Positions 17,157 to 25,103 of a DNA stretch of 64,000 nucleotides are shown piece after piece; positions within the stretch are counted from its first letter, which is position 1, and the number at the start of each line of letters is the position of its first letter. A program made the position numbers and the translations under genes. Source of the stretch: Maribellus sp. YY47 (GTDB taxonomy: Bacteria > Bacteroidota > Bacteroidia > Bacteroidales > Prolixibacteraceae); assembly GCF_023111095.1 (NCBI RefSeq), contig NZ_JALGYW010000015.1, positions 91,293-155,292 of the forward strand, given 5' to 3'. The notes beneath the pieces are model-generated. The model saw only the letters and a program-made list of their open reading frames with translations. It made no database searches and was not told the DNA's origin.

Positions 17157-17316
17157 ATAAGATTGCTTCGTCGTCTCCGTTTCACTAGGACTTCTCGCAA
17201 TGACAGCGGTTGTGTCGTTGAGGGGGATTGAGGCTGGCGGCAAGGCCGCCAGCCTCAATCCCCCAAATATTAAATCTGTTTTGTCATCGCGAGGAGGAAC
17301 GACGAAGCGATCTGTT
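17157..17316. repeat. GCAATGACA/ATCGCGAGGA repeats bracketing a 19-bp perfect hairpin
   Basis: At 17222-17240 the sequence GGGGGATTGAGGCTGGCGG is the exact reverse complement of 17246-17264, with the loop CAAGG. The hairpin is flanked on the left by GATTGCTTCGTCGTCTCCG...CTCGCAATGACA (17161-17202) and on the right by TCATCGCGAGGAGGAACGAC...GCGATCT (17284-17312), which are inverted copies of the same repeat. There is no T run, so it is not a standard terminator. It fills most of the 272-bp gap between the oxidoreductase and the heparinase-like gene. Confidence 0.85.
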
Positions 17317-17328
17317 CCAATAAAGCGG

Positions 17329-19482
17329 CTACACTTCTATCCACCTTCCTTCTTTCAAGCTTTTGATGGCTGCAAAGCTGGCCTGTGTAGTGTTGACTAT
17401 TTCGTCAAAAGGTATAATGGGAACACCACTTTTAACGGACTCTACCAATTGTTTAAACTGGTTTTTATGTCCCTTGTCCAATCTTGTTTTTTGTTTCGAA
17501 AAGCCTCTGACGCCATAAGCAGTCAGTGTTCTCCAGTTGTCAATGATCATTGTTTTTTCCTGCGCGAAAGCTTCAATACGTTCTTTGGAATAGGCTTTAC
17601 TCCCGTTGGCAAAATAGTTGATTACGGCATTCGAACCGTTTTCATATTTGAGCAGAATACTGGCATTATCGGTATTTTCTTCGGGGTTGACACCCATGCT
17701 GTTCATACAGACGGCTGTTACCTTACTTCCGGCTAAATAGGTGCATAGATCAATGTAATGGCAAGCTTCACCAATGATCCGGCCTCCGCCAATCGCTAAA
17801 TCGTGTACCCACACTTCAGGAGGAATAAAGCCTGCATTCATGGTAGCCACAATATTTTTTGCTCCTTCACCCAGGTGTTTTTTCATCGTCTGAGCCAGGG
17901 GTGCAAACCGGCGGTTGAAACCAACGACCACCATTGGTGCAGTGCCGTCATTGCGAGGAGACGTAGTCGACGCGGCAATCTCCTCCAATTCTTCTTCCGT
18001 CAAACATAAGGGTTTTTCAACAAAGACATTTTTGCCAGCTTGCAGGGCCTCCAGTGTCATCGAAGCGTGCAGGTTGTGGCGAGTTGTAATCATAACCGTG
18101 TCAATGTCTGAGTCGTTTAGGAGCTCCTTGTAGTCAGAGCTGGCAACAGCGATATTTCCCTTTTTAGCCAATGTTTTTGCTGATAAGCCTCCGGCACTGG
18201 CAATGGCTTTTAATTGAGCTCCGGCGGCATTCATTCCGGGAATAATGGTTGAAGAGGTGAAGTTGCCGGCTCCAATGATTCCAAAAATTCCGGCTCCTTT
18301 GACCCCTAAATCCCCTGAAGGGGACTTTTGTCCGAAAGATGACTCTTTTAAAATAACGGAGCTGTTTCTTTTTGCATTTTCAGGGTAAACCAGTATACTG
18401 GCGATGGACCCTTTTTTACGCATGTCGCCATAAATTTCGTCGTATTGCTCCAACGCAACTTGTTCGGTGATTAGGGGTTTTACATCCAGTTGGCCACTTT
18501 CCATGGCTTGAAGGATGGCTTCAAAATTTCGTTGTTCTGTCCAGCGGACATAGGGAAGTGGGTAGTCTTGTCCTTTTTGCTCGTAGTTTTCATCGTACCG
18601 ACCGGGGCCATACGAACAGGAGACTTGAAAAGTTAATTCTTTCTTGTAAAAATCGTCGCGACGAATGTTTAATCCAATCACACCCACCAGGATGATCCGT
18701 CCGCGCTTGCGGCTCATATCGGCTGCCTGGTGGATTACTTCATCACTTTTAGCCGAAGCCGTGATAATTACCCCATCGGCACCCGTTTCATTGGTGGCCT
18801 CTTGTACAAATTTTACCGGATCAGTTCCCTGGGCCGGATTAAAGGCCGTGATCCCTTTCGAGCGAGCCATGTCCACCTTTTGCTGGTCGAAGTCGTAACC
18901 AATGACCCGGCAACCGTTAGCTTTTAACAATTCGGCAGTAACCAGGCCGATTAAACCTAAGCCAATGACAACAATGGTTTCTCCAAATGTTGGATTGCAC
19001 AAACGAATGCCTTGTAGACCAATCGATCCAATGACCGTAAAGGCTGCTTCTTCATCGCTGACACCATCCGGAATTTTTGCACAAAGGTTTTCAGGTACAC
19101 AGACATACTCGGCATGGTTGCCATTGGAGGCTATGCGGTCGCCCACTTTAAACCGGTGAACGCCCTTACCTACGGCTTCAACTACGCCGACATTGCAATA
19201 GCCCAAAGGTAAGGGTTGATTCAGTTTGTTAAAGACAGCTTCCAGTGTGGGCAAAATGCCTTCCGCTTTCATTTTATCCAGCACTTGCTTTACTTTATCC
19301 GGTTGCTGGCGGGCTTTATCAATAAATCCGGCTTTGCCAAATTCAACCAACATCCGTTCAGTTCCCAAGGAAACCAAACTACGTGTGGTTTTTATTAATA
19401 AAGTTCCGGCCTTTACCTGTGGTGCCGGGACTTCTTCTAATATGGTGTTACCTTTTTTGAGGTCTTGTATGATTTGTTTCAT
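17329..19482 (-). CDS. Bi-domain oxidoreductase (zinc-ADH-like plus Gfo/Idh/MocA)
   Basis: This 717-aa protein joins two dehydrogenases. Residues about 1-350 are an alcohol-dehydrogenase (MDR) domain with the Rossmann motif VIGLGLIG near 173 and YDFDQQK. Residues about 398-717 are a Gfo/Idh/MocA domain with GIIGAGNF and the EKP motif in VFVEKPLCLTEEEL. The pair is a known fusion in polysaccharide loci beside heparinase-like and WbuB-like genes, presumably oxidising a nucleotide sugar or a sugar in the chain; the substrate is unknown. Two segments look foreign: residues about 384-395 (KSPSGDLGVKGAG) and 499-513 (IAASTTSPRNDGT). Both match dispersed repeats. The start overlaps the stop of the upstream glycosyltransferase by 4 bp, showing translational coupling. 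Confidence 0.88.
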   Translation of the reverse strand: MKQIIQDLKKGNTILEEVPAPQVKAGTLLIKTTRSLVSLGTERMLVEFGKAGFIDKARQQPDKVKQVLDKMKAEGILPTLEAVFNKLNQPLPLGYCNVGVVEAVGKGVHRFKVGDRIASNGNHAEYVCVPENLCAKIPDGVSDEEAAFTVIGSIGLQGIRLCNPTFGETIVVIGLGLIGLVTAELLKANGCRVIGYDFDQQKVDMARSKGITAFNPAQGTDPVKFVQEATNETGADGVIITASAKSDEVIHQAADMSRKRGRIILVGVIGLNIRRDDFYKKELTFQVSCSYGPGRYDENYEQKGQDYPLPYVRWTEQRNFEAILQAMESGQLDVKPLITEQVALEQYDEIYGDMRKKGSIASILVYPENAKRNSSVILKESSFGQKSPSGDLGVKGAGIFGIIGAGNFTSSTIIPGMNAAGAQLKAIASAGGLSAKTLAKKGNIAVASSDYKELLNDSDIDTVMITTRHNLHASMTLEALQAGKNVFVEKPLCLTEEELEEIAASTTSPRNDGTAPMVVVGFNRRFAPLAQTMKKHLGEGAKNIVATMNAGFIPPEVWVHDLAIGGGRIIGEACHYIDLCTYLAGSKVTAVCMNSMGVNPEENTDNASILLKYENGSNAVINYFANGSKAYSKERIEAFAQEKTMIIDNWRTLTAYGVRGFSKQKTRLDKGHKNQFKQLVESVKSGVPIIPFDEIVNTTQASFAAIKSLKEGRWIEV
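17941..17987. repeat. GTCATTGCGAGGAG repeat inside the oxidoreductase gene
   Basis: CCGTCATTGCGAGGAGACG followed by TAGTCGACGCGGCAATCTC has the head and tail of the repeat family seen at 16370 and 17284. It encodes residues about 499-513 on the minus strand, between the EKP helix and the VVVGFNRRF strand. Confidence 0.8.
18300..18332. repeat. CCCCTAAATCCCCTGAAGGGGAC palindrome inside the oxidoreductase gene
   Basis: This is a member of the CCCCTAAAGGGG palindrome family. It encodes KSPSGDLGVKGAG at the junction of the two domains, just before the second Rossmann motif, a place where extra residues are probably tolerated. Confidence 0.75.
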
Positions 19483-20465
19483 GATAAAATGATCTTATTG
19501 TAGAGTTGTATTATATTATTTGCACCGTTAATGATTGGCTCTTTTGAAATCAAATCTGGATGTTGACTAATCTGATGAACCTGCTTTTGTAAATCTTCTA
19601 TATTGGTTAATTTAAATGTTATACATCCAGATGGACGCTTGATGACGTTTGACGCTAGAACCTTTTTGTTGAGATATAACGCTTCTTTAACTGATAATGG
19701 ATCCCCATCTGTTGTAGTTGCTCTAATAAAGCAATCAGATAATTTTAGCACCTCAAAAAAAGAATGAGGTTCTGATATAAAAAGAATATTTTTAGAGAGT
19801 TCAACATTCTTCCGGTCGAAGAATTCTTTATAACTACCGGAAGGATCTGAAAATATGAAGGCATATTGTTGATTCTCTTTTCGAGCGAATAGCTTTTCTA
19901 AGAGGGAACCACAATAGATCTCATTTCCTTCTTTGTCATAAGAAAGCCGATATGCATTTGTGCAAAATATTGTAGTGGCCTTGTTCTTAAGTAGTTTTAT
20001 TTGATTCAGTATGTGAGGGGGTAAAGTATCTTCTACTACAGGAGGTATAAATGCCGGAATAAGGAGTGTCTCACTATTTATTTTTTGAGCTAATTTGAGA
20101 CTTTCCTCATTTAGTACTACCGGAATAGAAGATAATTTAATCGATAATTTATCGAACCAGTTTCCGATATCATTAAACCTGCCTATATTCCCGTGATAAG
20201 TAACAATTAGGTGAGACTTACTGATGTTACATAAAAATGCAAAAATAAATCGAATGTATGGAGAGCTGGCATGCAGGTGTATTAATTGTTTTTTAACTAC
20301 TGTCAAAAGTAAAAGTGACAAAATACTCCTTTTGGAGAGTTGCTTGAATTGAAATTTGATGTGATTCTTTTCTAAAGTATCAATTAGGCGTTGAACGTGT
20401 ATCGTAACTCCTCCAATTGGTGGAGGTTGTTTCCCTATGATGACAATATTAGTTATTTTTTGCAT
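19479..20465 (-). CDS. GT-B glycosyltransferase (GT4-like)
   Basis: From the ATG at 20465 the protein has 328 residues and starts MQKITNIVIIGKQPPPIGGV, the usual N-terminal strand and glycine loop of GT4 enzymes. Upstream ATGs (20480, 20561) would overlap the preceding acyltransferase much more. GGVTIHVQRL, YHGNIGRF and the C-terminal FIRATTTDGDPLSVKEALY (in the position of the donor-binding E-x7-E motif) support the call. It probably adds one sugar of the repeat unit at the inner membrane. It overlaps the acyltransferase by 17 bp and the oxidoreductase by 4 bp. The DNA is clearly more AT-rich than the genes downstream. Confidence 0.82.
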   Translation of the reverse strand: MQKITNIVIIGKQPPPIGGVTIHVQRLIDTLEKNHIKFQFKQLSKRSILSLLLLTVVKKQLIHLHASSPYIRFIFAFLCNISKSHLIVTYHGNIGRFNDIGNWFDKLSIKLSSIPVVLNEESLKLAQKINSETLLIPAFIPPVVEDTLPPHILNQIKLLKNKATTIFCTNAYRLSYDKEGNEIYCGSLLEKLFARKENQQYAFIFSDPSGSYKEFFDRKNVELSKNILFISEPHSFFEVLKLSDCFIRATTTDGDPLSVKEALYLNKKVLASNVIKRPSGCITFKLTNIEDLQKQVHQISQHPDLISKEPIINGANNIIQLYNKIILS

Positions 20466-20994
20466 AGAGCAGATTTTCATGTAACTCAATTTCTTCTTTA
20501 TTAAATCTATTTCCAATATGCTTGGCAGGAACACCGCCTGTAATTGAATATGGGGCAACATCTTTCGTAACTACGGCACCAGCTGCAATAATTGCTCCTT
20601 TGCCAATTTTAACTCCTTTCAATATAGTAACACCTGCCCCAATCCAAACATCATCTGCGATATGGATAGGCATATCATTTTCTGGTAATTTCTCTTTAAC
20701 GTCATATATATACTCACCAATCTTCGAGGAATTATGGTCTCCTCCAATTATAGTAACATTTGGTCCAAACAAGACTTTACTACCAATATCTATTGTTGTA
20801 ATTGAAGAGAAATATGCTCTTGGACCGATATACACATCATCGCCTAATGAGATTGATGCATAACTGAAAAATGAATTACTTGGAAAGAACTTAATGTTTC
20901 GACCATGCCTTTTGAATAGAGGTAAAAGATGAAACATAAATAACTGATCTCTAATTTTATTGAAATATAGAATTAAAGTACCTATTATTCTCAT
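20449..20994 (-). CDS. Left-handed beta-helix acyltransferase
   Basis: This 181-aa hexapeptide-repeat acetyltransferase resembles WbbJ/WcaF/serine-acetyltransferase-like O-acetyltransferases. The coils are seen in ISLGDDVYIGPRAYFSS and IADDVWIGAGVTILKGVKIG, and the C-terminal signature is ITGGVPAKHIGNRF. GGDHNSSK supplies the likely catalytic His. It is expected to acetylate a sugar hydroxyl or amine using acetyl-CoA in the cytoplasm. It lies within the AT-rich central block. A spacer of 275 bp without a recognised element separates it from the polymerase upstream. Confidence 0.88.
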   Translation of the reverse strand: MRIIGTLILYFNKIRDQLFMFHLLPLFKRHGRNIKFFPSNSFFSYASISLGDDVYIGPRAYFSSITTIDIGSKVLFGPNVTIIGGDHNSSKIGEYIYDVKEKLPENDMPIHIADDVWIGAGVTILKGVKIGKGAIIAAGAVVTKDVAPYSITGGVPAKHIGNRFNKEEIELHENLLYAKNN

Positions 20995-21269
20995 ATGTAA
21001 AATATTTTGAAATTAATTATGTTAAAATTGAATTATTTTTTTTTGCAATAAATAGCTAGTGAATTTCTTTATTCCGCTAAAATAGAAGTTTTATAAGGTC
21101 TGGGCCAAAAACAATATGCATATTATTGTACTTATGAGGGCAAAAAAAATAAATAATATATGAACACCATTAACAAAAAAAAATCAATATTTAGTATATG
21201 TTGATGGTTCTTTCAATGACGTTTTTTGGAGTAAAAATTCAAAAAATAAATTCCCTCAATTCTGTTATT

Positions 21270-22493
21270 CTATTGTGATTTGTTAATAATTATCTGTTTT
21301 AAAAATAGAATTGATAGTAGTAAAACTAATATCATATAAACATTACTTGTAACATATGCTAATTTATAGTAGAAAATTCCGTGTAACGGTAATTGCGAAA
21401 TGAAAGTAAAAAAAATAATTCTTCCAAGAGATACTTTTTTGTTGTTAATGCTAAATAGAAAAAACATTCCATTTATAATAAATGATAAAAGAAATAGTAG
21501 TTTTTTCTCGACATTAAGGTAGAAAGAACCGATGAAGGAGGAGAATACATTAATATCGACACCATATAGGCGAAGGTACAATTTGTTTTTTTCAAGTAAT
21601 GATAATGATTCGTCTTTTCCTAAAATTGGAAATAACTTAGATAAATTAGTTTCGTTAGGAACAGTTGAATTATAAAGATCGTTAAAATTTCCAAATTGTT
21701 GGCCAAAATAAGAAACGATTGAAAGAATAGGAGAAAAGAAGTTATCATCTTTATAAAATCTAGAGATTGTAATTGGGATAAATATCAATGCAAATAAGAT
21801 CAAAAAACGGTATAATAATTTTTTTACTTTTAATTTATGTTCTTCATTCATGAAATTTCTGAACATAAAATATGCAAATATATATGACATAGGCCATAGC
21901 ACAAATCCATCGCGGCCAACACCTGATAGCACGTTTATGATATAAGCAGTTGACGAGAAAAGTAATAGGTTATTGATTGATTTACTATTTGACGTAAATG
22001 TTGTAGAATAAAAATAAAATATTAGAACAATCGGATAAAATTGACAGTATAACGTCAAGATATAATACACATAATTCACTTTATAGTAAACTTCTCCACC
22101 CACCATCGCAGTTCGCAAAAGAAGGAATGAATCTCCTGAAAACAACAATGAATAAACTACAGATCCGAAAAAAAAGTAAGTACAAATTCCTAAAACTATA
22201 AATATATAAGAAATGGCGTTAAATAATTTTAAGTTTATTGGGGTGATCTTTTCAATGTTGTTAGTGTTAAATTTTAGTATAGGAGTTAAAAAAAGAATTA
22301 GAATTATAAAAAAATAGAAGGACGCTTCAAATGAATATTTTATTGAACTTGTATTTAATAAAAATGAGCTCAACAAGGATAATATATATAATCCTAATAT
22401 GTATGATCCGATGTTAAATTTTCGACCTGATTTTTTCCAGTAAATAGCAAAGATCAAGACAAGAATAAATATTATTAGTACAGTTTGTAACAT
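21270..22493 (-). CDS. Wzy-like O-antigen/capsule polymerase
   Basis: This 407-aa, very hydrophobic protein has about ten to eleven predicted membrane spans and a larger hydrophilic loop near residues 250-320 (KDDNFFSPILSIVSYFG, FNDLYNSTVP). That is the usual plan of Wzy and oligosaccharide-repeat polymerases, which join undecaprenyl-linked repeat units on the periplasmic side. There is no sequence signature strong enough to confirm it; topology, very low GC content and position between acyl- and glycosyltransferase genes carry the call. A flippase gene lies four genes upstream, so the locus has the Wzx/Wzy pair. Confidence 0.72.
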   Translation of the reverse strand: MLQTVLIIFILVLIFAIYWKKSGRKFNIGSYILGLYILSLLSSFLLNTSSIKYSFEASFYFFIILILFLTPILKFNTNNIEKITPINLKLFNAISYIFIVLGICTYFFFGSVVYSLLFSGDSFLLLRTAMVGGEVYYKVNYVYYILTLYCQFYPIVLIFYFYSTTFTSNSKSINNLLLFSSTAYIINVLSGVGRDGFVLWPMSYIFAYFMFRNFMNEEHKLKVKKLLYRFLILFALIFIPITISRFYKDDNFFSPILSIVSYFGQQFGNFNDLYNSTVPNETNLSKLFPILGKDESLSLLEKNKLYLRLYGVDINVFSSFIGSFYLNVEKKLLFLLSFIINGMFFLFSINNKKVSLGRIIFFTFISQLPLHGIFYYKLAYVTSNVYMILVLLLSILFLKQIIINKSQ

Positions 22494-22521
22494 CGGTAAA
22501 ATTAATAGATGGTTGATTTCA

Positions 22522-23448
22522 TTACTTGAATATAAGATGGTACAATTTTGAAATTCCTAAATGATGAAAAAGTAAAATAATTAAATTGGTTTTTATTGTT
22601 TTTATTTCGAGCTCATTAATTTTTTTTACATATTCTATTTCTCTATTTATATTGTTTTTCACACAATATAAATAGAGAAATGAATACCTGTTGGATAGGA
22701 AATTGCTATATTCTTTATAGTCGCAATATATTGATGCAAAGGCATTTGATATGTATAGCTTAGAAAGATTGTACTGGTATCTTTTTTCTTTATTCGATGA
22801 CCTTGAAGCACTCCCTTCTAATACTCTATAGACCGCTGTTACCTCGGGTAAAAAATAGATTTTACTATTGAAATGCATCCATAGCCACATTGGGTAATCA
22901 CCCATTTCCCAATTTTGAGAGATAGGCGATACATCTTTAAGGTACTTTTCGTATGCTTTTTTCCGAAAAAGGGTGGTGAGAGTTGCTATTGGATTATAAA
23001 CTAACAAATCATTGTTTTTCAGTTTTTTACCTAATTTGTTTCTTTCATATTTCTCTTTTCGATTATTATAACTTAATGCTTTGGTGTATACTAGGGAATA
23101 GTCAGGATTTGTTTCTAAAAAATCGACTTGTTTTTGTAATTTATATGGATCTATCCAATAGTCATCACCTTCGCATATTGCTATATATTTACCTGCAGAA
23201 TTGTTAATTGTACGAAAGAAATTAGGCAGCATACCAAGATTTTTATCTGAAGGCAAGAGTTTTATGAAAGAATGTTCTTTTGCATAATCATTACATATAA
23301 TTCTTGTGTTATCAGTACTACAATCTTCACCAATGACCAATTCTATTGGGAAATTGCATTTTTGTTTTAAAACGCCTTCAATAGCTTCCCTGATATAGGG
23401 TTCATGGTTGTATGTTATCATGCATACACTTACTAATGGTTTATCCAT
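22522..23448 (-). CDS. Family-2 glycosyltransferase
   Basis: This 308-aa GT-A enzyme has the N-terminal VSVCMITYNHEPYIREAIEG, IELVIGEDCSTDNT, and the metal-binding acidic motif in AICEGDDYWIDPYKLQKQVD (about residues 92-111). All are typical of GT2 proteins of polysaccharide loci. The C-terminal 100 residues are helical and diverged. It adds one sugar of the repeat unit. Its start overlaps the stop of the acyltransferase gene upstream by 8 bp and it precedes the polymerase by 28 bp. Confidence 0.92.
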   Translation of the reverse strand: MDKPLVSVCMITYNHEPYIREAIEGVLKQKCNFPIELVIGEDCSTDNTRIICNDYAKEHSFIKLLPSDKNLGMLPNFFRTINNSAGKYIAICEGDDYWIDPYKLQKQVDFLETNPDYSLVYTKALSYNNRKEKYERNKLGKKLKNNDLLVYNPIATLTTLFRKKAYEKYLKDVSPISQNWEMGDYPMWLWMHFNSKIYFLPEVTAVYRVLEGSASRSSNKEKRYQYNLSKLYISNAFASIYCDYKEYSNFLSNRYSFLYLYCVKNNINREIEYVKKINELEIKTIKTNLIILLFHHLGISKLYHLIFK

Positions 23449-23992
23449 TTTTCAATATTTCTAAAAGCTTTTTACTTCTCTTTTTTGACACTTTAGCTGG
23501 TATCCCTTTGTAGATCTTCCATGACTCCAGATCTTTATTTACTAATGACATTGCCCCTACAACAGCTCCTTCATTTATTGTAACGTTGGGTAATACAATA
23601 CAGCCTGCTCCTAGTTGACAAAATTTTCCAATTCTAATTTGTCCATTAATTACATTGGTAAGTTGAGAATCAACCATTGGGCCAATTAAAAAATCGCCAG
23701 AGAAATCATCGGTTGCACTAAAGAGAGTACAACGTGGTGAAATGCCTGAATAATCATCAATTATTATACCTGAGCTACCATATAATGCGTTGTACGCTGA
23801 AATATGAATATTGCTGCCTATTTCTATTTTTCCAGATAAAATGCAAAAATCATCAATTCGAACATTGCTACCAATAGTGATATTTTCGGTAGAATAGAAT
23901 CTTGCAAACCGACTTATCAAAACATTATCGCCAAAACTCTTTAGCCCTAGGCTCTCTAATTCTTCGGAGGCGTAAAATGAATTATTTTGCAT
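23441..23992 (-). CDS. Hexapeptide-repeat acyltransferase, probable sugar N-acetyltransferase
   Basis: This 183-aa left-handed beta-helix protein has repeated coils such as NITIGSNVRIDDFCILSG, IEIGSNIHISAYNALYGS and IRIGKFCQLGAGCIVLPN, closed by YKGIPAKVSKK. It lies directly behind, and overlaps by 11 bp, the DegT-family aminotransferase. In characterised pathways (VioA/VioB and relatives) such pairs make and then N-acetylate a dTDP-amino-dideoxy sugar. I infer the same here; O-acylation cannot be excluded. Confidence 0.82.
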   Translation of the reverse strand: MQNNSFYASEELESLGLKSFGDNVLISRFARFYSTENITIGSNVRIDDFCILSGKIEIGSNIHISAYNALYGSSGIIIDDYSGISPRCTLFSATDDFSGDFLIGPMVDSQLTNVINGQIRIGKFCQLGAGCIVLPNVTINEGAVVGAMSLVNKDLESWKIYKGIPAKVSKKRSKKLLEILKNG

Positions 23993-25103
23993 TGTTAATT
24001 ATGTCAGAAATATTTGCAATATGGCCGATTGATAATTGAGGATATAAGGGAAGGCATATAACCTGATTGGCTAATTTCTCAGCGACGGGTAGATTTGCAG
24101 TATTGGCTGAATCTAATCCCTTATACATAGGAAATTCGCTGATAAGCGGGTAAAAGTAACGTCGAGCAAAAATATTGTTTTGTTTCAGCTTTTCGTAAAG
24201 TTGATCACGGCCCATTCCATAAGCAATTTCATCTACAAAAATTGGAAAATATGAATGGTTTGAGTCTGTACTTTCAGGAAGAGGCAGCATGGTGATACCT
24301 TGTATATTGGCAAGCTTTTCTCTGTAGCTGTCAACAATAGCTTTTCGTTTCGTAATATTTTCCTGGTAGTGTTTTAATTGTACCAGGCCAAGGGCTGCCT
24401 GCATTTCATTCATTTTTGAGTTAATACCGGGGGCCATAACCGACGTTTCTCCCGCAAATCCAAAATTTTTCAAGTAATCGATACGTTTTTTTGTGGCTTC
24501 GTCGTGGCATACTATCGCCCCTCCTTCCATGGTATTAAATACTTTGGTGGCGTGGAAACTCAGAATAGAAAGATCGCCAAAGTTACATATACCTTGATTC
24601 TTATAGTTGACACCAAAACAATGTGCGGCATCGTAAATCACTTTCAATCCGTAAATATCGGCGATTTCCTGAATTCGCTCAATTTTGCAGGGATTCCCAT
24701 AGACATGTACCGGAAGAATTGCTGTTGTTTTTGGCGTTATGGCTGCTTCTATTTTTTCGGGGTCGATATTTCCGAATTCCGGTTCAATGTCAACAAAAAG
24801 CGGTTTAATGTTATTCCACCACAAGCTGTGGGTGGTGGCAACAAAACTGTAGGGGGTGGTAATTACCTCTCCAGTAATTCGTAATGCCTGTAAGGCAGTA
24901 ACCAATGCCAGTGTTCCGTTAGCGAACAGAGAGATAAAGGGAACACCCAGGAATTCGGCCAGCTCTTTTTCCAGTTGCTGGTGAAAAGGTCCGTTGTTGG
25001 TCAATATTTTATTGTTCCAAATTTGTTGCAGATATGGAATAAATTCTTCCAACTCGGGCAGTGAGGGTTGGGTAACATAAATTGGGTTATTTAACTTTTT
25101 CAT
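23982..25103 (-). CDS. DegT/DnrJ/EryC1/StrS-type sugar aminotransferase (VioA-like)
   Basis: This 373-aa PLP enzyme transfers an amino group to a keto-sugar nucleotide. PLP-binding Lys187 lies in SFHATKVFNTMEGG. The family blocks LFANGTLALVTAL (59-71), ITTPYSFVATTHSL (81-94), PVHVYGNPCKIE and YDAAHCFGV are present. The N-terminus YVTQPSLPELEEFIPYL is the type I associate with dTDP-4-amino-4,6-dideoxyglucose synthases. With RfbA and RfbB in the same operon and no RmlC, RmlD or 3,4-ketoisomerase gene visible, the likely product is dTDP-4-amino-4,6-dideoxyglucose. Its ends overlap both neighbours by a few bases. Confidence 0.9.
   Translation of the reverse strand: MKKLNNPIYVTQPSLPELEEFIPYLQQIWNNKILTNNGPFHQQLEKELAEFLGVPFISLFANGTLALVTALQALRITGEVITTPYSFVATTHSLWWNNIKPLFVDIEPEFGNIDPEKIEAAITPKTTAILPVHVYGNPCKIERIQEIADIYGLKVIYDAAHCFGVNYKNQGICNFGDLSILSFHATKVFNTMEGGAIVCHDEATKKRIDYLKNFGFAGETSVMAPGINSKMNEMQAALGLVQLKHYQENITKRKAIVDSYREKLANIQGITMLPLPESTDSNHSYFPIFVDEIAYGMGRDQLYEKLKQNNIFARRYFYPLISEFPMYKGLDSANTANLPVAEKLANQVICLPLYPQLSIGHIANISDIINNAK

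Noticed and set aside
17200..17736. Plus-strand open frame antisense to the oxidoreductase
   Set aside because: Shadow of the real gene's codon pattern extended through repeat DNA; protein has no family features.
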